From the NCBI RefSeq assembly GCF_900176505.1, contig NZ_FWYB01000002.1:521237-585236 (forward strand): 64,000 nt of DNA, in the 5' to 3' direction. The stretch comes from Pedobacter nyackensis (GTDB lineage: Bacteria; Bacteroidota; Bacteroidia; Sphingobacteriales; Sphingobacteriaceae). Below, in pieces: positions 45,821-54,246 of the stretch (position 1 is the first letter of the stretch; each line of letters starts with the position of its first letter). A program made the translations under genes and the position numbers. The notes beneath the pieces are model-generated. The model made no database searches. It was not told the origin of the DNA and saw only the letters and a program-made list of their open reading frames with translations.

Positions 45821-45860
45821 CGAACGCATTCGAAAGCGCTTGAGAACGTTTGAGAGCATT
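45821..45860 (+). repeat. Four degenerate tandem decamers between the permease and ATPase genes
   Basis: CGAACGCATT, CGAAAGCGCT, TGAGAACGTT and TGAGAGCATT follow one another without gaps, with loose consensus YGARnRCnYT, and trail into less regular GAGCACATAC. They fill most of the 85-nt gap. There is no clear hairpin. Confidence 0.4.
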
Positions 45861-45901
45861 GAGCACATACGAAAGTACAGGGAGAACCATTAGAGAAAAA
45901 T

Positions 45902-46600
45902 ATGATCTTAGAAATTACAGACTTAAAGAAGGTTTACGGCGACAAAACGGTTGTAAATATTAGCGAATTAAAAATTAATGTCGGAGAGACCATTGGTCTG
46001 GTTGGCAATAATGGAGCTGGAAAAACGACTTTATTCAGAATGCTGTTGGATCTGATCCGCCCAGACCATGGACAAGTATTTTCGAAAGGGATAGATGTGG
46101 CCAGTAGTGATAAATGGAAAGATTATACTGCTTCCTACCTTGATGAAGGCTTTTTAATTGATTACCTGACAGCTGAAGAGTATTTCATGTTTGTTGGAAG
46201 CCTACATAATTTTACATCTGTACAGGTAACCGATTATCTCAGTCAATATGAAGAGTTCTTTAATGGCGAGATTCTGAATAAGGGGAAATACATCCGCGAC
46301 TTTTCTAAAGGCAACCAAAACAAAATTGGCATCGCCGCCGCTTTAATGCAAAAGCCCGAACTGCTGGTATTGGATGAGCCTTTTGCCAACCTCGACCCCA
46401 CTACGCAAATCAGACTTAAAACACTTGTGAAATCCCTTAAAAAGGAAAGTGCAATAACAACGCTGATCTCTAGTCATGATTTAAATCATGTTACGGAGGT
46501 GTGCGATAGAATTATCCTGCTAGAAAAAGGTCTGATCATTAAAGATTTCAATAAAGACGAAAACACCCTAAAAGAACTGGAAGAATACTTTTCTGAATAA
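45902..46600 (+). CDS. ABC transporter ATP-binding protein (partner of DUF5687)
   Basis: 232 residues. Walker A GNNGAGKT (35-42), signature FSKGNQ (134-139) in place of LSGGQ, Walker B LLVLDEP (Asp158, Glu159), then an SSHDLNHV H-loop. It energises the DUF5687 permease. The altered signature is frequent among ATPases of this type and does not imply inactivity. Gap to the permease 85 nt. Confidence 0.9.
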   Translation: MILEITDLKKVYGDKTVVNISELKINVGETIGLVGNNGAGKTTLFRMLLDLIRPDHGQVFSKGIDVASSDKWKDYTASYLDEGFLIDYLTAEEYFMFVGSLHNFTSVQVTDYLSQYEEFFNGEILNKGKYIRDFSKGNQNKIGIAAALMQKPELLVLDEPFANLDPTTQIRLKTLVKSLKKESAITTLISSHDLNHVTEVCDRIILLEKGLIIKDFNKDENTLKELEEYFSE

Positions 46601-46763
46601 AAGACATTGTCTAGAATTATAGTCACAGCATAGTTACACATCCTTCACTCTCCTTACATTCAACCGCATTTTGCTCTTTTTTTAATAATCTAAGTGCCTA
46701 TAAACCGGAAACAACAAAACTTGGCATCAGGTTTGTTTAGCTTTCGTCAAAACAGACAAGATT

Positions 46764-47444
46764 ATGGTGACTTCAAAATTTAAAATAGCAACATTAAGTA
46801 TAGCATTATCCCTTGGTGCCATGGCATTTCAGGGTTGCGATAGTTTAACAAAAACTCAAAAAGGAGCAGGTATTGGAGCTGCTACCGGTGGTGTAATTGG
46901 AGCTATCATTGGTAAAAAGGCCGGTAACACTGCTGTAGGCGCCATTATTGGAGCTGCTGTAGGTGGTACTGCAGGTGGTTTTATCGGAAAAAGAATGGAT
47001 AAGCAAGCTGCTGAAATACAAAACGCAATCCCTAACGCTGAAGTAATTCGTGAAGGCGAAGGTATTATCGTTAAGTTCGACAGTGGTATCTTATTTGGTT
47101 TCGACAAATCTGATTTAACTGCACAAGCAAAAACAAACATCAAATCATTAGCTGGCTCAATCAATCAATATCCTGGAACGGACATTAAAGTAATTGGCCA
47201 TACTGATAATAAAGGTACTGAAGCTTATAACATGAGCTTATCTGAAAGAAGAGCAGCAGCTGTTAAAGCCTATGCAGTTTCTCAAGGAGTTCCGTCATCA
47301 CGCTTAATCACCGTTGGAAAAGGTTTCTCTGAACCAATTGAAGACAATGCTACTGAAGCAGGTAGAGCTGCAAACCGTAGGGTTGAAGTGGTTATCGTTG
47401 CAAACGATCAATTGAAAAAAGAAGCTCAGCAAAAAAGCAAATAG
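46764..47444 (+). CDS. OmpA-family lipoprotein with glycine-zipper domain
   Basis: 226 residues. A lipoprotein signal ends at Cys25 (AMAFQGC). A glycine-zipper region lies at about 33-75 (GAGIGAATGGVIGAIIGKKAG). The OmpA C-terminal domain at about 95-215 carries peptidoglycan-binding residues in GHTDNKGTEAYNMSLSERRA and ANRRVEVV. It anchors the outer membrane to the cell wall. It is a single-gene unit with its own terminator. Confidence 0.93.
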   Translation: MVTSKFKIATLSIALSLGAMAFQGCDSLTKTQKGAGIGAATGGVIGAIIGKKAGNTAVGAIIGAAVGGTAGGFIGKRMDKQAAEIQNAIPNAEVIREGEGIIVKFDSGILFGFDKSDLTAQAKTNIKSLAGSINQYPGTDIKVIGHTDNKGTEAYNMSLSERRAAAVKAYAVSQGVPSSRLITVGKGFSEPIEDNATEAGRAANRRVEVVIVANDQLKKEAQQKSK

Positions 47445-47474
47445 TTCAAGACATTTACATCCACCTATGAAAAC

Positions 47475-47507
47475 GAAAACCCGTTGTACAATGTACTTCG
47501 GGTTTTC
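47475..47507. terminator. Terminator after the OmpA-like gene
   Basis: GAAAACCCG (47475-47483) and CGGGTTTTC (47499-47507), with an inner GTAC-N3-GTAC helix in the loop and a following AATTTTT. It separates two convergent genes. Confidence 0.75.
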
Positions 47508-47543
47508 AATTTTTAAAGGGTTTTTATGCTAGGAGACTACAAA

Positions 47544-47909
47544 TTAAATCGCAGCGTCCTGATGCTCTCCGTAGATATCTTCAAAATAATGGATTGCCAG
47601 TGATTTTAGCAATAGCTCTTGCTCCATCATCGCAAAAGATGGAACCGGCTTAACTAACTTCCAGTGTGGCCAGCCGTCCTGATCGAGACCTTCCAGTTCA
47701 TAGAAACCCATTTCGCTTAACAAGCGACAGGTAGCGATATGCATCAATTCCTCTTTCTGGCGTTTACTATATTTGCCAGGTCCTTTACCAAGTTCCTGTA
47801 CACCTATTAAAAACAGTACCACCTTCAAATCAGGGATATCAGAATCAAACTCCTGTGCTATCTTTTGTTGCAAAATTTTCCATTTTGCATGTGTTTCTGC
47901 AGGCTTCAT
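47544..47909 (-). CDS. Conserved hypothetical protein (Bacteroidota)
   Basis: 121 residues from ATG 47909 (MKPAETHAKWKILQQ). A reading that starts at 47924 adds five residues but overlaps the promoter box at 47914-47921. The sequence is mainly helical: DIPDLKVVLFLIGVQELGKG and KRQKEELMHIATCRLLSEMG, then DQDGWPHWKLVKP. There is no signal peptide. I recognise it only as an uncharacterised protein of this phylum; no function can be given. Confidence 0.7.
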   Translation of the reverse strand: MKPAETHAKWKILQQKIAQEFDSDIPDLKVVLFLIGVQELGKGPGKYSKRQKEELMHIATCRLLSEMGFYELEGLDQDGWPHWKLVKPVPSFAMMEQELLLKSLAIHYFEDIYGEHQDAAI

Positions 47910-47913
47910 ACAG

Positions 47914-47921
47914 CAAAGATA
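47914..47921 (-). promoter_or_regulatory. -7 element TATCTTTG, 4 nt before ATG
   Basis: On the minus strand TATCTTTG ends 4 nt before ATG 47909, which fixes the start and predicts a leaderless mRNA. Confidence 0.5.
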
Positions 47922-47961
47922 CAATTAGCTATGCAGCTTTATTACAATAAACCATAATGAG

Positions 47962-47977
47962 TTTACATACTTGTAAA
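47962..47977. promoter_or_regulatory. 16-bp dyad TTTACA-N4-TGTAAA upstream of the Gfo/Idh gene
   Basis: A perfect inverted repeat (47962-47967 and 47972-47977) between two divergent genes, 70 nt before ATG 48048. Candidate operator; regulator unknown. Confidence 0.35.
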
Positions 47978-48047
47978 GTGATTTAAGTAAATTTAGCATT
48001 TGAATAAACAAGCGAAAGCAAAATAATCCATCATACAAAAATTAAGA

Positions 48048-49061
48048 ATGAGCTCAAAAATTGTAACAGGTATAATGGCATATGGTATGTCAGGCAAAGT
48101 TTTTCACGCACCCTTTGTCCACGCCCATCCGGAATTCGAATTACGTGCTGTAACTGAACGCAGCCATAAAAATGCTGCTGCCGATTATCCCGGCATCATT
48201 AGCTACAACACCATTGAAGACTTACTTGCTGATGAAAAGATAGAGCTCATCGTCATCAATACCCCAAACCACACCCATTATGAATATGCTTCAAGAGCCT
48301 TAAATGCTGGCAAGCATATTCTCGTTGAAAAACCTTTTACAGCAACTACAAACGAAGCTAAAGAACTATTTAACCTGGCTAAAAATCTAAATAAACAAAT
48401 ATTTGTTTACCAGAACAGAAGATGGGACAGCGACTTCACATCAGTACGACAAATCATAGAAAGCGGACAACTCGGGAAATTAAATGAAGTACATTTCAGA
48501 TTTGACCGCTACCGTGCTGCCATAGGTCCAAAGACTTTTAAAGAAGAACCTCTGGCTGCGAGCGGACTCCAATACGACCTTGGTCCGCATTTACTGGACC
48601 AGGCCATCAGTTTATTCGGCAAGCCTGATTGTTTTAACAAAATACTGGGCAAAAACAGAAAAGACACTAAAGTAGATGATTATTTCTCCATCCATTTAAG
48701 CTACCCAAACAGCGTTAACGTCTTTGTACACGCCAACCTTCTGGTTGCCGATCCACTGCCTGCATTTGTATTGCACGGTAGCAATGGTACATTTATAAAA
48801 GACAGAGTCGATGTACAGGAAGAACAATTGTTGAAGGGCATAAAGCCTACAGATGCAATTTATGGGAAAGAGCCTGTCGATAAGACGGGTAGACTAACCC
48901 TTATTGATGAAGCAGGCAAAAGAACACAACAAACTATTCCTACGCTTACAGGAAATTACCTGCCATTGTTTGAAGCCGTATACCAGAGCATTAGAAATGG
49001 ACAGGCCTACCCAATAACAGAATCAGATGTGATTACACAGCTTGAAATTCTGGAGGCTTAA
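48048..49061 (+). CDS. Gfo/Idh/MocA-family oxidoreductase
   Basis: 337 residues. An N-terminal Rossmann fold (GIMAYGMSGKVFHAPFV) carries the active-site EKPF motif near residue 93 (KHILVEKPFTAT). The C-terminal domain has the GPHLLDQAISLFG segment and conserved Asp/His. These enzymes oxidise or reduce sugars and related compounds with NAD(P). Substrate unknown; GMSGKVFHAPFV is typical of the YdgJ/YvaA-like subgroup. The next gene starts 3 nt later, which suggests an operon. Confidence 0.9.
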   Translation: MSSKIVTGIMAYGMSGKVFHAPFVHAHPEFELRAVTERSHKNAAADYPGIISYNTIEDLLADEKIELIVINTPNHTHYEYASRALNAGKHILVEKPFTATTNEAKELFNLAKNLNKQIFVYQNRRWDSDFTSVRQIIESGQLGKLNEVHFRFDRYRAAIGPKTFKEEPLAASGLQYDLGPHLLDQAISLFGKPDCFNKILGKNRKDTKVDDYFSIHLSYPNSVNVFVHANLLVADPLPAFVLHGSNGTFIKDRVDVQEEQLLKGIKPTDAIYGKEPVDKTGRLTLIDEAGKRTQQTIPTLTGNYLPLFEAVYQSIRNGQAYPITESDVITQLEILEA

Positions 49062-49064
49062 ACT

Positions 49065-49847
49065 ATGGATACCATACTGTTTATCCTCATTCCGATATTT
49101 GTCATTGTGGTCTACTTTATACTCCGTGGCAATACTTCTAAATCGAAGAACATGGTAAAGCTTACGGAAGAAGAGCGTGACTTACTATTAAAGCGCGTAC
49201 ATTTTTACCAGCAGCTAAATGATGAAAACAAACTAAAGTTTGAAGATAAGCTAGCTGCATTTTTAGGCTATGTGCGCATAGAAGGCGTCGGCATAACAAT
49301 TGAGTCATTAGATCGCGTATTAGTTGCCTCCAGTGCCATTATACCAGTGTTTGGCTTTGAGGATTGGAGATATAAAAATTTAACGAGTGTGCTTTTATAC
49401 CCTGATACTTTTAATAAAGACTTTCAGTTTGAGGGCGGAGAGAGAAGTATCCTTGGTATGGTAGGCGAAGGCTACATGAATGGACAAATGATCTTATCCC
49501 GTTCGGCCTTATTGATCGGATTCTCCAACGCTGTGGATAAAGAGAACACAGCCATACATGAGTTTGTGCATTTATTAGACAAATCTGATGGTGCAACAGA
49601 TGGTGTTCCCGACAACCTGATGAAACATGAATATACCCGTCCATGGGTAAAAATGATTCATCAGGAAATGCAGCATATAAAAAAGGGCAAATCAGATATC
49701 AATCCATACGCCATCACGAATGAAGCAGAATTCTTTGCAGTTGTTTCTGAGTACTTTTTTGAGAAGCCTCAGCAACTAAAAGATAAACATCCAGAGCTGT
49801 ATCACATATTATCAGAGACCTTTTTACAGGACCCTGCAAAGAAATAA
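49065..49847 (+). CDS. MtfA-like zinc-dependent peptidase
   Basis: 260 residues. An N-terminal membrane segment (about 4-21) precedes a cytoplasmic or periplasmic domain with HEFVH (His165, Glu166, His169) in NTAIHEFVHLLDKSDG, and a late EAEFFAVVSEYFFEKP that supplies the third ligand. The MtfA/DUF980 family includes an E. coli peptidase that acts on the glucose-PTS regulator Mlc. Here the membrane anchor is an addition. The convergent hydrolase gene ends 2 nt after its stop. Confidence 0.85.
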   Translation: MDTILFILIPIFVIVVYFILRGNTSKSKNMVKLTEEERDLLLKRVHFYQQLNDENKLKFEDKLAAFLGYVRIEGVGITIESLDRVLVASSAIIPVFGFEDWRYKNLTSVLLYPDTFNKDFQFEGGERSILGMVGEGYMNGQMILSRSALLIGFSNAVDKENTAIHEFVHLLDKSDGATDGVPDNLMKHEYTRPWVKMIHQEMQHIKKGKSDINPYAITNEAEFFAVVSEYFFEKPQQLKDKHPELYHILSETFLQDPAKK

Positions 49848-49848
49848 T

Positions 49849-50838
49849 TTACAGGCTACCTAATAGTGCTACCGTAAATTCTGTTGGGATTTCGATGTGC
49901 GGGATATGCCCACAAGCATCAAATTCGATGATTTTAGCGCCTGGTATTTTCGCAGCAGTTTGCTTGCCTAAAAACCTGTATTGTCCGTATAAAACCTGTT
50001 GATCAGGACTAAGCAAGCCTTTACCTACAATGGTTTTATCCTCCTTACCAATAAACAGAACCGTTGGCACCTTTATATTGATAAATTCATACACTACAGG
50101 TTGCTCGTAGATCATGGTATAAGTCATTGCCGAAACTTTAGCCGCGCGTGGGAAATCAGCGCTATTTGTAACGCCACCTGCAATACGTACCAATTCTTCA
50201 TATTCTGGTTTCCAAATAGTGAAATAAGAACCTTGATAATACTTTTTAACACTCTCCGCTGTTGATTTCAGCTCTGTTGCATAAGCTTGTTCGGTAGAGA
50301 TATAAGGCACAAAACGACGGTAATCTTCCAGTCCTATTGGATTCTCAAGTAACAGCTTCTCCGTTTGATCAGGATACATCAATGCAAATCGAGTTGCCAG
50401 CATCCCGCCCATTGAATGACCTAATACGCTTGCTTTTTGCACACCCAGCGCATCAAGCAAGGCTTTGTTCCATGCGGCCATTTGGTGAAAACTATAATGT
50501 ATAAATGGTTTTGACGACTTACCAAAGCCAATCTGATCAGGAACAATTACCCTAAATCCTCTACCGGTTAAAGACTTTATCACTTCAGTCCAATAATACC
50601 CGCCGAAGTTTTTACCATGAAAAAGCATTACCGTTCTGCCGTTTGCCATTTGTGTAGGCGCCACGTCCATATAAGCCATGCGTACATCCTGCCCTTCTAC
50701 CGATATCGGAAAGTATTTCACAGGATAAGCATATTTAACATTCTCTAAAGTGATGGATAAGGTATCGGACTTTTGCGCAAATACTGCAACGGCAGATGAA
50801 CAAAAGAAGATAAGGGATAAGGCTATTTTTTTTAACAT
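49849..50838 (-). CDS. Secreted alpha/beta-hydrolase
   Basis: 329 residues from ATG 50838 (MLKKIALSLIFFCSS); a TTG at 50859 adds seven residues before the signal peptide and is less likely. The signal is cleaved near VFAQ. The catalytic Ser is in GHSMGG (about 142), with the oxyanion segment LFHGKNFGGYYW and the His in DACGHIPHIE near the end. It belongs to the large esterase/hydrolase superfamily; substrate unknown. It is downstream of the ZnuD-like receptor gene but separated by 306 nt that contain inverted repeats. Confidence 0.88.
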   Translation of the reverse strand: MLKKIALSLIFFCSSAVAVFAQKSDTLSITLENVKYAYPVKYFPISVEGQDVRMAYMDVAPTQMANGRTVMLFHGKNFGGYYWTEVIKSLTGRGFRVIVPDQIGFGKSSKPFIHYSFHQMAAWNKALLDALGVQKASVLGHSMGGMLATRFALMYPDQTEKLLLENPIGLEDYRRFVPYISTEQAYATELKSTAESVKKYYQGSYFTIWKPEYEELVRIAGGVTNSADFPRAAKVSAMTYTMIYEQPVVYEFINIKVPTVLFIGKEDKTIVGKGLLSPDQQVLYGQYRFLGKQTAAKIPGAKIIEFDACGHIPHIEIPTEFTVALLGSL

Positions 50839-50922
50839 GGGTCGTTTCTGAATCAACAAATAAAATCAGTGAAAGGCCTAAACTTACACATAATTTATTT
50901 TTTGAAACAAATTTAAACGTAA

Positions 50923-51110
50923 CACCCTTAAGACAGTGTCAAAGCAGGCATAAAGAAGTGTCCGAGTCACCCTCATTTTTAACAATATTTAAACAGGGTA
51001 CAAACAGGTTGAAAACGATATCAACGACCCTGTTTGCACCCTGTTTAGACCGAGGTTAGACCCTGTTTAGATATGGGCTAACTAAGACACTGCCAGAACA
51101 CATTAGGGTG
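50923..51110. repeat. Nested inverted and direct repeats in a 306-nt non-coding gap
   Basis: The central hairpin has 18-nt arms with one mismatch (50991-51008 and 51029-51046; AAACAGGGT and ACCCTGTTT are the arm ends). The motif ACCCTGTTT occurs at 51027, 51038 and 51060. Outer arms CAGTGTC/GACACTG (50934-50940 and 51086-51092) and CACCCT/AGGGTG (50923-50928 and 51105-51110) pair around it. There is no coding frame. It may be a small non-autonomous repeat element, a structured RNA or a multi-site operator; I cannot decide. Confidence 0.55.
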
Positions 51111-51144
51111 GCAATGCGCAGGCTATCCATTCGGACAAATCCGG

Positions 51145-53445
51145 TTATAAAAATGGGACGGAAATACCAAATGTAACGTTCCGGCCGGGGTTATAAATTC
51201 CCACAGGTTTATATCTGCTTAAATGATTATAATATTCCTTATTTAACAGATTCTGGCCAGTTACCCAGATATTAAGTTTTCCTTTCCCAGTAGTGATCGT
51301 AGTTCCAATCCCCGCATCCAATAAAGTATAACCATTGGTTTGCGTCTCAAAGCTATCAAAACGACCTTGCTTAAGCACATTCGTTACACCGACCTTAATA
51401 TAGCTATCCAAGAACCCTTTAATGTTCGGCTCAAACTTGATATCATTGTTGATGCTTGCGGCCGGAATAAAAGGCAAGGGTTGATCCGTAGCTCTATTCA
51501 CTCCCCTGGTGTAAGAAAAAGAGTTTTCAAAATGCAGAGATTTCACCAGGTGAAAATCTACTGAAGCCTCGGCACCCACCAGATCAGCATTTGTTTGTAC
51601 ATAACGATACACCGGCAGATCATGAGAACTACCATCCTCGTCTTGAAAAGGCATCGTCTCCTCATTAAAGTTACCCGGATAAATGTAATTAAAGATCCTG
51701 TTGGCATAAGCATTCAAACCAAAGGTTACACTTTCGGCAGTATATTCCAAGCCAAGGTCGAATTGCAGACTGGTTTCCTGTTTAAGGTCACTGTTACCTA
51801 TTTCATACCTAAAAGTACCTTCATGTCTTCCGTTAGCACCTAGCTCAGCAATGTTTGGTGCCCTGAAGCCCGAACCCGCATTACCTTTAAGCACCATATT
51901 TTTGGCAATCTCGAAAGCAAAACCTAATGAAGCAGAGACATTTGAGAATTCGTTACTAAATCCGGTGAAAATCTGTTCGCCATCAAAGTTCAGGTCTTTG
52001 CCATTTACCTTTTTATAGTCGTAACGAAGTCCCGCATTAATAGCTCCTTTAGTGAAATTGCGTTTCAGATAGGCAAATGCACCAATGTTATTGCTATTGT
52101 AATCCGGAATCAAAAATTCCTCCCCTTTGTTAACGTTGTCTTGATACATCCCTTGTATACCAATAGCTGGTTGCCACTGACCTATAGCTGGAAAATTGTA
52201 CTTCACATCATAAGTGTATGACTTAAGATTTAGGTTTAGTCCTGGCTCTTGTGCACTTTCTTCAAACTCTTTTCTGATGTTAGTTTGGAATGCGAATACA
52301 GTTTTCAACTGACCTTTTCCCAAAATGATATTACTGTTTAAGGCAGTACGGTAATGCGTGATATTCTGGAATGGTAAATCCAATCGTCTTTCCTTGGCTT
52401 CAGACTGGCTCAGAACTTCTCCATCATGGTTCATAAAACGGCCCTGCTCATCAGGTCCTTCCTCTACCAGACCAACATTGGTATGAAAACGCGAAAATGT
52501 TAAATGCGAATAACCCCAGCTTTTATTTAAACCTAGCATTCCATTAAAATTCATCTCATTAAAGCCAGAATTTGGCACTGTGATATCCTTGTAGCCAAAA
52601 CCAAAGGCATTTTTGTACGATGTACGCCCACGATAAACAAAACCGTCTTCATTACCTTGCAGCATTAAAGAAGAGGCTGTAAGACCGTTATTGGTGCTAT
52701 AGGTTGAGGTAAATGTACCATTGTGTACACCAGGAGCAGGGACAAGCTCATCGATTACATTAATCACCCCACCAAGGGCGTCTGAGCCATATAATAAACT
52801 TGCAGGTCCTTTTAAAATCTCTATCCTTGCTGCCGAAAACTGATCAGCTACAACACCGTGTTCATCACCCCATTGCTGCGATTCCTCTCTTGCACCATCA
52901 ACCATCGTTAACACTCTGTTGTAACCAAGACCTCTAATGATGGGCTTAGAAATGGCGCCACCAGTGCTCACCTGCGAAATCCCCGGGATCTTCGCAATAG
53001 CATCAATCAGGTTTGTTCCTCCAGATTGAGCCAATTTTGTTTTACCAACTGTTACTACCGACAAGCTGTTGGTTTTATTGTTTGAACTAAAAGGCGAACC
53101 AGTAATTACTACTTCGGCGCTTTCGATAATCGAAGGAGACAAGTCAATAGTTAAACTATTCTGAGTGGCCAGGTCGACCAACACTGAGTAAGTTTTGTAG
53201 CCCACAAAGCGAACTTCAAGTAAAAACTTCCCTTTTGCAGGGACATTTTTCAATATAAATTCACCTTGATTGTTAGTAATGGTTATGGCTTTTAAATCTG
53301 TAATGTAAATGGTTGCTCCCGGAAGCGGGGCCTGAGTAGACGCATCAACAACCTTACCCCTAAACTGGGCCATTTCGGATGCGAAAGTCGATACAGGAAA
53401 AAACAGATATAGCGCTATGAATAATAAAAGATGTAATCTTTTCAT
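51145..53445 (-). CDS. TonB-dependent receptor, ZnuD-like (probable metal uptake)
   Basis: 766 residues. The signal peptide is about 1-23, and CarboxypepD_reg spans about 27-105. The plug spans about 110-235, with the TonB-box-like EVVITGSPFSSNN, RGLGYNRVLTMVDGAREESQ and EILKGPASLLYGSDALGGV. A barrel follows. The C-terminal YYNHLSRYKP and PGRNVTFG resemble the HLSxxK...PGRN end of zinc receptors such as ZnuD. A His/Cys-rich small protein gene lies upstream in the same direction. Both facts support uptake of zinc or another metal; the substrate is inference. Confidence 0.85.
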   Translation of the reverse strand: MKRLHLLLFIALYLFFPVSTFASEMAQFRGKVVDASTQAPLPGATIYITDLKAITITNNQGEFILKNVPAKGKFLLEVRFVGYKTYSVLVDLATQNSLTIDLSPSIIESAEVVITGSPFSSNNKTNSLSVVTVGKTKLAQSGGTNLIDAIAKIPGISQVSTGGAISKPIIRGLGYNRVLTMVDGAREESQQWGDEHGVVADQFSAARIEILKGPASLLYGSDALGGVINVIDELVPAPGVHNGTFTSTYSTNNGLTASSLMLQGNEDGFVYRGRTSYKNAFGFGYKDITVPNSGFNEMNFNGMLGLNKSWGYSHLTFSRFHTNVGLVEEGPDEQGRFMNHDGEVLSQSEAKERRLDLPFQNITHYRTALNSNIILGKGQLKTVFAFQTNIRKEFEESAQEPGLNLNLKSYTYDVKYNFPAIGQWQPAIGIQGMYQDNVNKGEEFLIPDYNSNNIGAFAYLKRNFTKGAINAGLRYDYKKVNGKDLNFDGEQIFTGFSNEFSNVSASLGFAFEIAKNMVLKGNAGSGFRAPNIAELGANGRHEGTFRYEIGNSDLKQETSLQFDLGLEYTAESVTFGLNAYANRIFNYIYPGNFNEETMPFQDEDGSSHDLPVYRYVQTNADLVGAEASVDFHLVKSLHFENSFSYTRGVNRATDQPLPFIPAASINNDIKFEPNIKGFLDSYIKVGVTNVLKQGRFDSFETQTNGYTLLDAGIGTTITTGKGKLNIWVTGQNLLNKEYYNHLSRYKPVGIYNPGRNVTFGISVPFL

Positions 53446-53472
53446 TTAGAAAAATTGTTTAAAAAAGACATA

Positions 53473-53491
53473 CCAGTATACGGGATACCGG
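53473..53491. promoter_or_regulatory. Imperfect dyad CCAGTAT-N5-ATACCGG upstream of the ZnuD-like receptor gene
   Basis: 7-nt arms with one mismatch, 28 nt before the ATG at 53445 and within the 105-nt gap to the small-protein gene. Candidate metal-responsive operator; no known consensus matched. Confidence 0.35.
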
Positions 53492-53550
53492 TCTATCAAA
53501 ATAGATAATTAAGAAATCAGACAGGTTATTTCACCTGTGTAAGGAGGTTA

Positions 53551-53898
53551 TTAGGCAACGGGAGGCCCCCTAAGCGCCAGATCAATTAATTTGGTATAAG
53601 AACTACTTACGATCTGATAAACCCGGATTACAGGTTTACTAACAGTATAAATCTGAACATACTGCTTTGTGGTAATATAGTTTTTCTCGAAATGAGCCTT
53701 ACAGATTAAACAGTGTTCGGTCTGACTGCTAACATGCAGTTTATGCGTACAGGTCTTTTCTTTCGTTACACATTTAGGTGCATGATTGTGGTGATGATCA
53801 TGATGGTGAAGTGCACCAAAAGGCGTAAGTGCTATGGCAAATACCCATAACAGCAAAATCGATAATATCCGATGAATATATAAATGCCTTTCCCTCAA
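53551..53898 (-). CDS. Small His/Cys-rich exported protein with C-terminal RGPP motif
   Basis: 115 residues from a TTG start (no ATG in frame). A signal or anchor segment lies at about 10-27. A His cluster follows (HHHDHHHNH, 31-39). Cys pairs follow in CVTKEKTC and HCLIC, and the C-terminus is RGPPVA. The His and Cys clusters suggest metal binding in the periplasm or at the membrane. A terminal RGPP is, as I recall, also seen in DUF2946 proteins that accompany copper-related receptors. It precedes the ZnuD-like receptor by 105 nt in the same direction. A -7 box TAATTTTG lies 7 nt upstream. Confidence 0.7.
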   Translation of the reverse strand: MRERHLYIHRILSILLLWVFAIALTPFGALHHHDHHHNHAPKCVTKEKTCTHKLHVSSQTEHCLICKAHFEKNYITTKQYVQIYTVSKPVIRVYQIVSSSYTKLIDLALRGPPVA

Positions 53899-53905
53899 TT
53901 CAGGT

Positions 53906-53913
53906 CAAAATTA
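53906..53913 (-). promoter_or_regulatory. -7 element TAATTTTG for the His/Cys-rich protein gene
   Basis: On the minus strand TAATTTTG fits TAnnTTTG and ends 7 nt before the TTG at 53898, giving a leader of only a few nt at most. This supports the TTG start. Confidence 0.45.
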
Positions 53914-53992
53914 GTGAATTCAATATAAATCCACCCTATAGGATTAGAACATTGCTAAGAGATGACAAGGAGCCCAGAAAAGGGGGTAAAAA

Positions 53993-54095
53993 AAGAAAGG
54001 GAACAACCGCCACAGTCACTCCCTTTCTTAACCTAAAACTAAAAACTACATATAAGACTATAATAGATGAAAAAGGTTTCATTTATTATAGTCTT
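53993..54095. other. Two hairpins in a 348-nt non-coding gap (53899-54246)
   Basis: Hairpin 1: AAGAAAGGGA (53993-54002) and TCCCTTTCTT (54020-54029). Hairpin 2: 19-nt arms 54054-54072 and 54077-54095 with one G-U type mismatch, a 4-nt loop and a following TTTTA, so it can act as a terminator on the plus strand. No credible gene is seen on either strand. Together they could be the end of a small non-coding RNA on the plus strand. Confidence 0.45.
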
Positions 54096-54246
54096 TTTTA
54101 TTTACTGCGTTTATTAAATATACAGAAGCCCATTTCCGTATATACTAATGACTCAGGCAAGACAAATGGATCAAACCACAACGGATGGCAAATACGAGTC
54201 CAATGGATTGAAGGTAATTTCGTAAATTAGACGAAAACCCGTCCTT

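Noticed and set aside
45821..45860. CRISPR-like array
   Set aside because: The units are 10 bp, degenerate and contiguous with no spacers; no cas genes are present.
53829..54230. 133-residue open frame on the plus strand
   Set aside because: It runs antisense through the start of the His/Cys-rich gene and through both hairpins, and its product is Lys/Thr-rich with no family features.
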